Of a stretch of 64,000 nucleotides of DNA, positions 11,491 through 22,465 are shown in pieces. How positions within the stretch are numbered: the first letter of the stretch is position 1; each line of letters starts with the position of its first letter. The notes beneath the pieces are model-generated. The model was not told where the DNA came from. It ran no database searches and saw nothing but the letters and a program-made list of their open reading frames with translations. The translations under genes were made by a program, and so were the position numbers. Source of the DNA: Hawksworthiomyces lignivorus (lineage: Eukaryota; Ascomycota; Sordariomycetes; Ophiostomatales; Ophiostomataceae); the NCBI GenBank assembly GCA_002917075.1, contig NTMA01000090.1:62001-126000 (forward strand), in the 5' to 3' direction.

Positions 11491-11948
11491 GTAGATCCGA
11501 GAAATTATCTCTCGAAGAAAGATATCTTATTATCTCTAATTGGGATTATGAAGGTAGGTATTGACTCAAACCATGGCGGGAATACGATACTCGTTGCACA
11601 GTTAAACGCTATCTAGCTGTAATCAAATCTTGGGTTCAAGCTATTTCACCTCAGCTTAATGTCTGATGCTGTTCTATGTGGCTGAGAAAATCCGATTAAT
11701 TTGCGATGCTGAGTATGTAAGCTCCAATCCAGGAAAGCGGCGGCGCTTGTTCAAAATCGGAGATTTTTGTTCAAGGGGAGACGAAGGGGGGCACTAGCTT
11801 ATTGCCGCTCGACCCAAACAGGAAATTCGCTGCCACAATTTCAGTTTACTTATAATGCCTCCTACCGCAATGAAATCAGGGCTTTTGCGATAGTATATAA
11901 ATTGGGTTATGCGATAAACATCATCCATATACTGCATCCACAGCAAAC
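11491..11948. other. Spacer between two pseudogenes
   Basis: Holds a TATATAA box at 11894-11900, about 50 bp before the former start codon of the monooxygenase relic. Nothing else recognised. Confidence 0.4.
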
Positions 11949-14010
11949 ATGGCGACAACGGTGATTTCCGACTTACTGGCTCAAGACAGCCCACTTAAGA
12001 AACAAAATGCTCTCCACGTCTCTAATGGCGAATTTGAGGCAAAATCCGTTGCCGATGACTATATGTACGACTTCAAGTACAATAACCCTCTTCCAGCCTA
12101 TGGAGACAGCAAGAATATTTTAGATTTTTCTGGAGAAATGGAGACCAAAGTACAAGAAATGCGGACGAGTTTGTAAAGAAGCTGGAAAGAGTGATTCAGA
12201 GCAACGACTACAGAGTCTTTGCCGACTTGTTCTAGAATTGCGGTGAGTCTAAAGATCGTCACTCACCGTTACTATGAGATATTGACTACAAAAGGCGTGT
12301 GGAGGGATAAGGTAGCTTTTACATGGGATTATCGATCCTTCAACACTCCGAAGAATATCAAGAGAGCGGCTTGTGAGCTCTTCTTGCGTACCACCACGCG
12401 TAATTACAAATTGATCGAGCCTTCGCCATCAATCCAGCGGCTATATGCGGACATTGCATGGCTTCAGATCGTATACGCATTTGACACCGATCTTGTAGGT
12501 GTTAGTGGCGTTTAAAACCTGGCCAGCACGAAGCATAGTTTCAGAATATGGGCCCTTCACACTGCCATCGAAAGCTTAAACGGGTACCCAGGGGTGCCAA
12601 ACAAGAATGGCCATATGATTGGAAATAAATCGTGGCATAGTCGGAGGTTATCATCGTCGGTGGCGGTCATTGGTAAGTTGCCGCTCTCACAAGTATCTCA
12701 CAGTGTGCTGACCCTGTTAGCGGCCTTCACGTCGCTGCTCGGCTCAAAGTCCTAAGTGTCAACGCCCTTGTTATTGAGCGCAACGCTCGAGATGGTGACA
12801 ATTGTCGCAATAGATACGAGTATCTCTCTCTCCATCTTCCTCACTGGGCCGATCATTTCCCCTATTTCCGTTTCCCAGACCACTAGCCGACTTATACTCC
12901 CGCTAGAAAGTTTGGTGACTGGCTCGAGTGGTATGCTAGTGCCCTTGAGTTGACGATATGGACGGAATAAAATGTAACTGCCGCTTCCCAAGGCCTTACA
13001 GGAGACTGGGAACTCGCAGTCCAACGTCAGACCAAAGAAGGCAAATACTCTCGAACTTTCCACCCTAAGCATGCCATCGCCGCCACATCATTTGCCAGTC
13101 TCCCATTTGCTCCAAGTATTCCCGGCAAGGAAAAATTCAGAGGCACCGTCAGCTACTCTGCAGAATACGACTCAGCCCGTTATTGGATTGGCAGGAAAGT
13201 CCTCGTCATAGGAACTTCGTCTTCCGGCTTTGACATTGCGTATGACTTCGCCCGTTACAGCATTGATATAACTCTTCTACAGAGGACACCCACATATCTG
13301 ATGTCATTGGATGCATCCGATCCAAGGGTACTTCTCCTTTATTACGTCTAACTGGATTTCCTAATATATTCATGTCATAGTTGCTTGCTCCACTTTACAA
13401 GCCCAAAGACCACAAGACACAGGACTTGGATACGATTGACCGACTAGCCTATAGTCTCCCCGTTGGGCCTGCAGAGGAATTAGCGCGTCGAACAGCACAA
13501 GATATCTAGAATGAAGATCAGGAATTGATATAAAAATGGAACACTCCGGCTTTAAAGTCTGGAAGAGTCGACGTGACACCGGCTCTCATACTCTCGGTTA
13601 CACTAAGAATGGTGCTTTTATTTCGATGTTGGTACCTGCACAGCTATTATTGAAGGCAAGATCAAAGTGGAGCAGGGCTACCCAATTGGCTTTACCAGAG
13701 ACAGCGTTGTGTTGAACGGGGACCGAGAGCAGAAATATGACTTGGTTGTTTTGGCTACTGGATTTTCCAATACCATTGACTCGGTCCGTAGAATTCTTGG
13801 TGATGAAATAGCAGATAGATGTAACCCGATCTGCGATATGGATGAAGAAGGCGAGCTCAACTCTGCTTGGAAGACCACGGTGTTCCTGGGTTGTGGTTGA
13901 TGGTTGGAACCCTGCAGCATGGCCGATATCATTCAAAGAAGCTGGCACTCAGGATTAAAGCTATGCTTGAGGGTGTGGTATCAGAACCATACTTGAAACA
14001 AACCAATAGG
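11949..14010 (+). pseudogene. Flavin-containing monooxygenase relic (hydroxyacetone/acetophenone monooxygenase-like)
   Basis: The frame opens at ATG 11949 and shows successive parts of an NAD(P)H/FAD monooxygenase: KGVWRDKVAFTWDYRSF near 12290-12340, an FAD-binding IIVGGG at 12645-12665 followed by a likely intron, HVAARLKVL, VIERNARDGDN, YLSLHLPHWADHFPYF near 12820-12860, RKVLVIGTSSSGFDIA near 13190-13240, and DLVVLATGF near 13740-13770. Stops interrupt the frame at about 12177, 12231, 12880 and 12965, and further stops and frame changes follow 13500. An intron near 13330-13380 is still readable. Intact relatives are 600-650 residues, so nearly the whole gene is present but dead. The neighbouring reductase relic is dead too, which suggests a lost oxidative step. 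Confidence 0.82.
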
Positions 14011-14488
14011 TAAACCTGTTATCATAAGAAAATACCGTTCTGTCTTTCGCTATATGCCACAAAATACTTTCCTTGAATTGCGCTTCTGACCTGACTTCGG
14101 TGGCCTTCACTGACTGCATAGGCAAGATAATTCTACAAAGATGAAATTCTTATAAGCTTCAATGAATGTTCTTCAGGTGTGGTGGCAGGCCTATTAGTTT
14201 AAGAGCCTTTTACTTCCCGATACTGGTGGCGAACCAGGGGATGAGATAATTAACGTTCGCTAGCGAAGAAGGGATATAGATTAACCTTAAAAAATTTATA
14301 GAAAAAGAAGTTTGAAAGCATAGACGTATTTTGATCACATGGCTACACAGATGAATGTTATACGCCTCTCATTGACATGCGGAATAATGTACGGCTAGCT
14401 ATATATTGATAATCAAATACCATCAAAAAGGCTAAATATCTTCAATGCCAATAAGTCTAACAAAGTTGAAAATAAACAAGACGAGCCT
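14011..14488. other. Intergenic spacer
   Basis: 3' flank of the monooxygenase relic and of the dehydrogenase at 14489-15658. No gene or repeat seen. Confidence 0.5.
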
Positions 14489-15658
14489 CTATACACGGTT
14501 CCCCTTTTCATCAAAATTAATCTTCTTCCCTGTTCTAAAACTTTCCTGTAGAGCTTGTGCAATTGTCAAACTAGTGAGGCAAGACTCCAGTGAAATTGGC
14601 ATTGGCTTCTGCTCTAGAACGACATCTGTGAATGCGATTAGCTCCGACACGAAACTGGTCTTATACCGATCATACCAGCTTGGCAATGCCAAAACATGTA
14701 CTCCATTGTTGTCAGAGAGCTCTAGTCTATTGCGCTTTGAAACTAGGTTCACTGAAATCTTGCCATGCGTTCCGAAGATTTCCGTCTGATTGTCATATCC
14801 CGCCGCGGCGGTGCGGGAGTTGTAATGAAATGAGATCTGGCCTCCCCAAAACTGAACCATACCAACAGCGTTGTCGGCATCACGCAGAGATTCATCTTCA
14901 AGTTCCTTGAAGTGAGCGGATGTGCCAAACGCGCACACTGACTGAGGGATGAGAGCTGCTCTATTGCCAAGTGAATTTTGGTCACTTGCTTCCAGAAATG
15001 ACAGCGTGAGATCGAGGTCATGTATGATGGAGTCCACAAAAAAACCACCACCTCGCGCAGCATTAACCACGTAGGCGTGCATGAAGGGGGCATCTTCTAG
15101 TTTCTCGCACCCTTGCGATCGAATCACCACGGGCGACCCAATGGCACCTTCACGAATTTTCTTGACCGCCTCTTGGTAGTTTTCGTCAAATCGCCTAGTG
15201 AAGCCGACCATGAGCCTAGTCGCAGGTGCGGCTCGCACGATAGACACGAGGTCTTGCAACTGCTCAACCGTCTGGGTGATGGGTTTCTCGCAGAGAACAT
15301 GGAGCCCCTGCTTGAGAGATGCTTTGGTGTGCTGATAATGAAGTTCTGTGATGGATGCTATTACCACGGCATTGAGGCCTGGGTATTGAATCATTTCTTC
15401 AAATGTTGGAAACACAGCAACCCCGTGGGGAACTAGATTTTTCTCGGCCCATTCCAAATCTGCTTTGGCCGGCGAACAGGCACACACCAGCTTAGCGCAA
15501 GGAACGAGTCTGAGGATATTCAGTGCATGCTGTTGTCCCATCCTGCCTATGCCAACAACGCCGAAGTTCAAAACTCGCGCGTCAGATTGTGGCATGCCAT
15601 TCGACAACCCATTAGTCTGACCATTCTTGGCTGTCGCAATTGTTGAGTTATCACCCAT
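14489..15658 (-). CDS. Gfo/Idh/MocA-family oxidoreductase (inositol 2-dehydrogenase-like)
   Basis: Single-exon, 389-residue cytosolic NAD(P)-dependent dehydrogenase acting on a polyol, sugar or related ring alcohol. The Rossmann nucleotide loop GVVGIGRMG is at residues 33-41, the EKP motif with catalytic lysine at 124-126, GFTRRFD at 152-158, and GGGFFVDSIIHDLDL at 203-217 gives the expected Asp209 and His213 of the inositol dehydrogenase active site. Length is slightly above the bacterial 330-350, due to a 28-residue N-terminal extension. It is divergent from a sugar transporter at 16452, so uptake plus oxidation of the same sugar or inositol is plausible. The exact substrate is not decidable from the motifs. 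Confidence 0.9.
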   Translation of the reverse strand: MGDNSTIATAKNGQTNGLSNGMPQSDARVLNFGVVGIGRMGQQHALNILRLVPCAKLVCACSPAKADLEWAEKNLVPHGVAVFPTFEEMIQYPGLNAVVIASITELHYQHTKASLKQGLHVLCEKPITQTVEQLQDLVSIVRAAPATRLMVGFTRRFDENYQEAVKKIREGAIGSPVVIRSQGCEKLEDAPFMHAYVVNAARGGGFFVDSIIHDLDLTLSFLEASDQNSLGNRAALIPQSVCAFGTSAHFKELEDESLRDADNAVGMVQFWGGQISFHYNSRTAAAGYDNQTEIFGTHGKISVNLVSKRNRLELSDNNGVHVLALPSWYDRYKTSFVSELIAFTDVVLEQKPMPISLESCLTSLTIAQALQESFRTGKKINFDEKGNRV

Positions 15659-16451
15659 TGTTATTATAATCTAGAAAGTTGTTCACTGGCGTCAAACATG
15701 CCGCTATCTTCCATGGTCAATGACAAAGGGAAGCATCTAGTTATAAAGTCTGAACTCCAGCTACGGATAGCTATAAAAGGCTCATAGGTGCCAGATTAGG
15801 AAACCCTTTCCTGAACGAGAGTTTTGCACTAAACTGCTGGTAAAATGATGGAAGCATATTCATGGTGTACAAGTCGCAAAAGGTTTCTCTTTTCAAGTCT
15901 TGAGGAAGCTATCCTAGTAGGAAGCACCGACTTCATATGGCAGTGTATCACATGGGCCACAAATCTGACGCTCCTGTTCACTGTCTGTTTGTTAATTGCT
16001 GCGAGTTTAGTGGCCTATGAGATTGATGAAAATGGAAATATACGCCGTCTCCCCTCTTAGGGCAGGTAGCGCCTAGAGAACACACCGCCCCACTCGTCTA
16101 AGTCTAGTTATTGTGATCCTGCTGGTGGATTCTAACCCACTGTAACCAGATCCGGCTAGAACCGCTCAACATCGTCATCATGGTTTGAACCTACATGCGG
16201 AGATTACAGTGTAAAGCCTCAACACCCGCATTGGCAATTCTCGCCGCTCTTTCTCCGCAAATTCCCCACGTCCAAGAGGACTTGCAAATATAACTAAATC
16301 TTCTGTGCGACGTTTAGAAACGATCTATAAATGTAGCTAACCCTATCTCTAGTTGTCGCCTATGCGAATATTTTCGCTTTCAGGAATTATCACACTAATT
16401 CGTGAAACACTTGAACGTCTTTTTGCACATTGTAATATTTCAAAATCTAGA
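15659..16451. promoter_or_regulatory. Divergent promoter region with CGGAG sites and TATA boxes
   Basis: Contains CGGAG at 16198-16202 and, on the other strand, at 16253-16257 (TTTGCGGAGAA read on the minus strand). TATAAAAGG lies at 15772-15780 and a TATAAAT at about 16326-16332 upstream of the sugar transporter. It also contains the small open frame annotated at 15845. Confidence 0.4.
15845..16060 (+). CDS. Small hypothetical membrane protein
   Basis: A 71-codon frame with ATG at 15845, 65 bp after a TATAAAAGG box. One hydrophobic segment spans about residues 38-57, followed by an acidic, polar tail. I recognise no family. The TATA placement is the main reason to list it; it could equally be a chance frame in the promoter. 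Confidence 0.3.
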   Translation: MMEAYSWCTSRKRFLFSSLEEAILVGSTDFIWQCITWATNLTLLFTVCLLIAASLVAYEIDENGNIRRLPS

Positions 16452-18228
16452 ATGGAGATGAACTCTGCCGCAGAAAGAAAGACTTCTGAGACAGCCTTGT
16501 CGGAACACGCCGAGCAGTCTGCCAATGAGGATACTCGTCAGGTATCTGCTATCTCAGGTGAAGAGATAAGCTACGGTTCGAGAGGAATTGGCGATCTCCT
16601 GTCATCTGGATACGTTTCGGGTGCTGCTTTCTTAGCATCTTTGGGTGGCTTTTCGTTTGGATATGACCAAGGCGTCATCTCCATCGTCAACGTTATGGAT
16701 CAGTTTCATGAGGTCTTTCCACGCACCAAGACGGCATTTGGGACTAGCTTCATGACCGGCATGCTATTGCTTGGTTGTTTTGTAGGCTGCATTTTCATGC
16801 CTTATCTGTGTGATAAAATATCTCGCAAGAGAGCACTCACCGCAGTCGTCGTTATCTTCAATATTGGCGCCATCATGCAAACCTCTGCACAGAGCTATGG
16901 AGTCCTCGTGGCCGGCCGCGCCATAGGAGGCATCGGCGTCGGAACGCTTGCAATGGTTAGTCACTCCCCCTGTGTATATTCAAGATTGGGTGCAATAAAC
17001 TTCAGGTACTAATAAGAGAATATGTAGGGTGCTCCTCTATACATTTCAGAAATTTCGCCACCTCACCTCAGAGGCACCTTTTTGGTTCTCGAATCCATTT
17101 CAATTGTCTCCGGTGTTGTTATCGCCTTTTGGATTACTTTTGCTACCAGACATATGAACGGAGAAGCTTCCTTTCGACTTCCACTCGGCCTACAGATGGT
17201 GTGCGCCACACTACTCGGTATTGGCATTCACTTTTTCCCATTCTCACCACGCTGGTTAATGCTAGTTAACCGCCGTGACGAATGTCTGCAAAGTCTAGCG
17301 AAGCTTCGCGGACTCCCAGTCCATGATTCTAGAGTACAGGCAGAATACAAGGGAATTGTAACCGAGATAGAATTTCAAAGGATTGTCAACGAGAGGAAGC
17401 ATCCAGGCGTTCAGGGTCTCAAGCTAGAGTTGCTTGCGTACGGTGATCTGTTCAGCCGCAAGACGTGGCGGCGAACTGTGGTCGGCGTCGGTGTCTGTTT
17501 TTTCCAACAATTCAGTGGGATTAATGCCTTCATTTACTATGCTCCTACACTCTTCCGGTGAGTCTGCTTCCTCCCCGATCCAGTGTTTCTTCTACTGACG
17601 CCATGGTCACAGGTCTATTGGTCAGTCAGATGAGATGTCATTGATTTTGTCTGGCATCTTCAATGTCCTTCAACTTGTCGCTGTAATCGTCTGCTTTCTG
17701 ATCATTGACCGCACTGGCCGCAAGCCGCTGGCTGTGATCGGCGGCTATGGTACCTGTGTCTGCTACATAATCATCGCCATTCTTTCAGGTCTTTATTCGA
17801 AAGACTGGAGCTCGCACACTGCTGCCGGCTGGGCCTGTGTGGCCATGGCATTTTTGTTTATCCTTGTATTTGGAGTCTCGTACTCCCCTCTCGGCTGGGC
17901 CTTACCACCTGAAGTCTTTTCAAATGCTCTGCGATCCAAAGGAGTCGGTATAGCAGTCTGCATCAACTGGCTATCGAATTTTACTGTCGGGATTGCCACA
18001 CCCCCTATGCTGGAGTCTATCGGCTACGGCGCGTACATTTTTTCTGCGTGCTTTTGTGGCTTGGCTGGTTTGTGGGCTACTTTCCTAGTGCCAGAGACAA
18101 AAGGAAAGACACTAGAGCAGATCGACGAAGTATTTGGCGACACAAGTGGGCAAGAGGAAAGAGCAATCCTTGGTGAGGCAATCCTAACCACTAGACGAAC
18201 GTATGTTCAACAGTCGTCGACGGTATAA
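16452..18228 (+). CDS. MFS sugar transporter (sugar porter family)
   Basis: Predicted 549-residue, 12-helix plasma-membrane sugar:proton symporter. Exons 16452-16955, 17028-17557 and 17613-18228, introns of 72 and 55 bp. Sugar porter marks in order: GGFSFGYDQGVIS after a 60-residue hydrophilic N-terminus, GRAIGGIGVGTLAM, APLYISEISPPHLRGTF, FSPRWL in place of PESPRWL, FFQQFSGINAFIYYAP, DRTGRKPL, GWALPPEVFSNALRSKG and VPETKGKTLEQIDEVF. I chose ATG 16452; ATG 16362 is in frame but sits about 30 bp after a TATA box. It is divergent from the Gfo/Idh/MocA dehydrogenase with CGGAG motifs between them, so joint regulation is likely. The transported sugar is unknown. Confidence 0.9.
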
Positions 18229-19621
18229 AAATTAGAATGTTTGTCTTACCAACGCGCTCTTGTCTTTTCTGCCATCAGCTTTTAAAGATGGATGAACAAG
18301 CGGTTTCATTGACGCCTTCCAAATATTGTCGCTCAGAATAACCTAAAATTAGCCTCACCACTGCGAAGAAAATACACAGTTGGAGCTTGCAGAAAAGTGC
18401 CATTGGTCTGGGATTTTGTTGGATTCGCCACGTATACGCATATATATAATTAAAAGAAGAAGAAGAAGACGAAACTAGTCTGTGGCCTCTAATTTTTTGC
18501 TTCAGTAGTACAGTATTAATCCAATCAACCAAGACTAAATTAATTCATGATCACGGGTTCAGTCAAGAAGATGCTCGGAGACGTCGAAATGAGTAGTGCT
18601 TGAAACTGAGAAATGTAAGATGACCTAACATCAACAAAATTCTGATACACAACAACTTTATCTATCTCTAAAACTTCAATCATTGCCATCTCATAACATA
18701 AAGACTATATACAAGCATAGCCGTGGCATATTGCATGTATATGAAGGGGATTGCTGAAGTGCGGGTATCAAAGGCTTGAAGCCCCCTAAGCCTTCTAAAA
18801 TATGTCGCTGTGCTAACCGAATAAGTATCGAGCGCGCAGTGAAAATTTTGGTCCAAGCGAAATATAGATCCTTGATTATTGAAAATCACTTCTTTTAAGC
18901 TTCGCCTGACACTGCCTCCTTGTGGTAGAACGGTATTTTATTCATATCTTACAATTCAGGACGACTAATATGTGACCAGAGCATAAGATGTTTTGTCCAT
19001 AACATGATTGGCTGTCTTTTGGTGACTCCGACACAAGCAAGTTTAGACGATGTCACAGGGGCGATCGTCAGAGGATGAAACCTTGTGTTTTACGCACCAT
19101 GTCTACGCCTCATTATCCACGTCTTCGTATCTACGTAAGCTTAGTGTACAAGCACGTTTTGGTTGAACTCAACACGGGGTTCTCCCGGGTGATTTCACCC
19201 CTACGCTTAGCTAGCGAAGTTGATTAATTTCCACCCTGAGAGTTGTTATCCCAATGCATTCAGTGCAATACGTCTCATGGAAATGATGTTGCAGCTCCAA
19301 CGGGCTTATCCGGAATGTAGATTACGAAATCAAATTGTGTCTAGTCTGATTGGATAAAACCCAATTTGGAAAGAAAGTTTTGTTTTCCCTAATAGATATT
19401 TTATCTGTAGAGGGCAGAGTCTGTCTTCGTGCTGTGCAATTCCCTGAGTATTAGAACATGCGGTAGACAATCTCTAAATTGAATGTAGTTATAAAATGTT
19501 TTAATTGGAATTCTTCTTGTTTGCATCATTTAGTCTATTTCCTGTTCTTTTCACACAGACTACAGACTGTATACAAGTGGTCTACGCGTTGTTTATATTC
19601 ACGAAGTCGATATTTGCGAAA
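18229..19621. other. Intergenic, no gene recognised
   Basis: About 1.4 kb without supported coding sequence. A TATAAAA box at 19490-19496 precedes the next gene's start codon by about 130 bp. Confidence 0.5.
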
Positions 19622-20487
19622 ATGAACACCATTTTTCTAGTACTTCTCGCTCTAGCTTCTGCTGCCGCTGACTCCTTTGCACCTGTGCACTTTGAACTTG
19701 ACATGGGGGCGACGATACCATGGGGCCTGGGCGACCTTGCCGACTTTTTCGAGATGTTAATAGAAAAATCGCAAGACGACGATACATCACTTGGTGATGA
19801 TGTAGTTGCACCAACGAGTTTGTGAACCTTAACTTTCTTTATTTGTTTCTAGAGCTTTGTTATTCAAGTCTGCTGATAGACAAATACATAGTATCGCCCA
19901 GCTCGCTTCCGCCTCCAAATCCCAGTCTCGATCTTATCCACGTTGCTATTGGTCGGGGCACCCAAAATTACACATGCAATAAGGCGAACGCGACTGCAGC
20001 TCCAGTTGCCATCGGGGCGAAGGCGACTCTCTTCAACGCGACAATGCTAGCAGCTGCCAAACCAGATCTCTTTGACATTCTACCACAGTTAGCCCTGAAT
20101 TACTTCCCTATAGCTGAAAAGCTAGAGGTTCCAGACGTCAGCGGCATTCATATTTTCCTGGACAAAATGACGCCTTTCTTCAATCTCAACACGCCAATCA
20201 TGCAGCTCGGACAGATTGCGACTAACAAGAACAGTTCGGCCCCGGCACCACTCAACGCACCACGCGGCTACAACGGAGAGACTGCTGTTGACTGGCTGAA
20301 GCTAGTGTTCAAGAACTGCACGGCAACAATGGGAAACCTGAGAGAAGTCTACCGTGTGCAAACCGCTGGTGGATCACCTCCAGCGACCTGTCAGGGCATG
20401 CCGGCAGCCTTTGAGCGCCAATATGCTGCCCAGTATGCCCCTCTTAATCTGTACACAATAGTTTTGGTTATGGTCAGACGTTACTAA
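19622..20487 (+). CDS. Secreted DUF3455-family protein
   Basis: Predicted 268-residue secreted protein of unknown biochemical role. Exons 19622-19793 and 19853-20487, joined by a 59-bp intron (GTGATG donor, CTTAAC branch, CTAG acceptor). Residues 1-16 form a signal peptide (MNTIFLVLLALASAAA). Family marks: VAIGRGTQNYTC, AIGAKATLFNAT, VDWLKLVFKNCTA, VYRVQTAGGSPPATC and a C-terminal YAAQYAPLNLY. Several Asn-X-Thr/Ser sites fit secretion. The stretch around the splice join, about residues 20-75, is poorly conserved in this family, so the intron could be placed slightly differently. Flanked by a spacer on the left and the efflux-pump relic on the right; no operon-like relation. Confidence 0.85.
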
Positions 20488-21024
20488 TTCCTTTGTAGAT
20501 ACTGGTTTTATGGGTTGTGAAGATGTGGCTGGCTAAATGAATACAAGAAGACGTTATATTCCGGAACTAAATTGGGTGCTGTCGCCGAGGCATACAATTT
20601 TGTGATTTTATCATTTTCTTATTGTTTCTCTTTTCGCTTTTATTTTTATTTTTTATTTTTTTATTTTTTTATTTTGCATTCGAGCTTGAAAAGAGCCTGG
20701 ATACAAGGATATTTTTGTATTTCTTAAGATATATTATGCACATGATTATCTACATGATGCGAGAGTGTCTTATCACTAAATAGATCTCTTCTACTGTTTT
20801 CTTCCTTAGAAAGAGCGAAGCAGTTCCGTAGTTGCATTGCTCCCGGCCCCGTTATTTTTCAGTCATCGGTCTTTCTAAGGACTCCTCATGTTTATAACAC
20901 ATCTTTAGCGCTGCCTTCGACATTCTTTAACATTGGAGCATTCTGGGATGTTCATCATCCCCTTGTATATTAGTGTCCGCCTTTGTAGACCCCTACTACA
21001 ATCTATGCTATCATCTAGGCTTTA
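20488..21024. other. Intergenic with T-rich tract
   Basis: Holds a TTTTTATTTTTT-type low-complexity run at about 20630-20675. No gene seen. Confidence 0.5.
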
Positions 21025-21890
21025 GTGCTTTTTGAGGAATGCCGACATAATAAGGGTTACCACAGGAAATGGACTGAGCACGTACCAGATGTAGCGGTAC
21101 GAGTCGGCATATTCTTGGGCAAGAGCTTTTCTCGCAAGTATCAGGAACAGCAAAAGTCGTTTCAGGAATGCGTAGCATTGCGGCTGCCACCCCGGTATTG
21201 GCTGCCTCCAAGAACTCTTGTAACGAGAATGTGGCAGCCCGGCTTCAAGCACAGCCGCAGCAAGCTGCTTTAGTAGAATATGACTTGCTTTGGAACTGAA
21301 GACTTAGCCGAATATGATGGCGCCAATGGCATCGTCCAATGCGCGAGCGGAGGCTGTCATGCTCATTGCTGCAGCAATATGCCCATTTGGAGTGCAGAGG
21401 CTGACTACAACAGGCAGAAGGGCGATTTGAATTCCTACTGCGAGGCTAAGCTGAGATGGGGGAGAAGAACCAAGCAGCGGAGTTGACATGGTGCTCCATA
21501 ACAACCACCAGCCTACCGCAGGACGACGAAGGAAGGTACGAAGCTGGATTGGACTTCCCTAGTGATCCCCATAATGACGCTACCGAGCACGCCACCGGCG
21601 ACGGACATGCTATTAAACGATAGATTGTGCACAGCAGCCATGATGGCATTGGTTGTGAAGAGGTTGGCGAACTTTGAGGTAGGAACGCCTAGCCGCCAAA
21701 TGAGACAATGCCGCAGACAAAGTGGATGACTAGACTCAAGGGGAAGTTAATGTGGTTAAAGAGCTCATGACGGATAAGGCCGTCCGCCGAAGGGAACAAT
21801 GACGAGTTGCAAAGCAAGGTGAAAAGGAAAAGGCCTACGAGGCCTATGCGGTGTAGCGGAGGGCGGAAGACAAAGAAATAAATCAAGGGT
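21025..21890 (-). pseudogene. MFS efflux pump relic (TRI12-like), 3' half
   Basis: Minus-strand fragments in shifting frames match the C-terminal half of a 14-helix TRI12-type transporter: HINFPLSLVIHFVCGIV near 21705-21760, NLFTTNAIMAAVHNLSFNS near 21600-21660, AVGIQIALLP and AAAMSMTASARALDDAIGA near 21310-21420, LEAGLPHS near 21230-21250, and the end motif YADSYRYIWYVLSPFP near 21060-21125. Stops and frame changes lie between the pieces and the N-terminal half is missing. The family exports small toxic metabolites or siderophores. No cognate biosynthetic genes are nearby. Confidence 0.75.
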
Positions 21891-22465
21891 CAAGAATGTT
21901 TACAGCTGGGGCTATTTGGAACTCTATTCGAATTACAACAGCGCACATAAGATATTGGGTATTGTAGCTCAAGAAGAGAGTATTATTGTTGAGAAGAAAA
22001 CTTATGGTTAGGAATGTTTTATTTACTGACTTCATGGCAACGTAATTCTTCAAATATATTCAATATTCACAATTCAAGGGTTTCATATCCTTCTTCATGG
22101 TGATACGGTCATTTTAAATATTCCGCCAGCTTTCACTCTCGGGGCTCTTACCATTGTTTCCTTATAAATCAGCTAAGAACAAATGTTATGAGTAACATTA
22201 AATTTTATTGTAATCTTTTGACGATAATGTGAAAACTGTATTCGCTATAGGATCTTGTGAAATCTAAATGGATATGCTTCGCTTCACATAATTTAATGGA
22301 CCATCAGAGGCTCGTATCAGGCACCATCATAGAAACACTCGGAAATTCGAGGGCATATGCATAAAGCACTTTACAATGACAAGCTCCTCGAGTACCGTCA
22401 AAAATGTAGTGGATACTAGCATTTGGTGGTAATCTTTCGCGTTTTTTTGCACCGCACGCATTGAT
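21891..22465. other. Intergenic spacer
   Basis: AT-rich sequence with no recognised gene or repeat. Confidence 0.5.
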
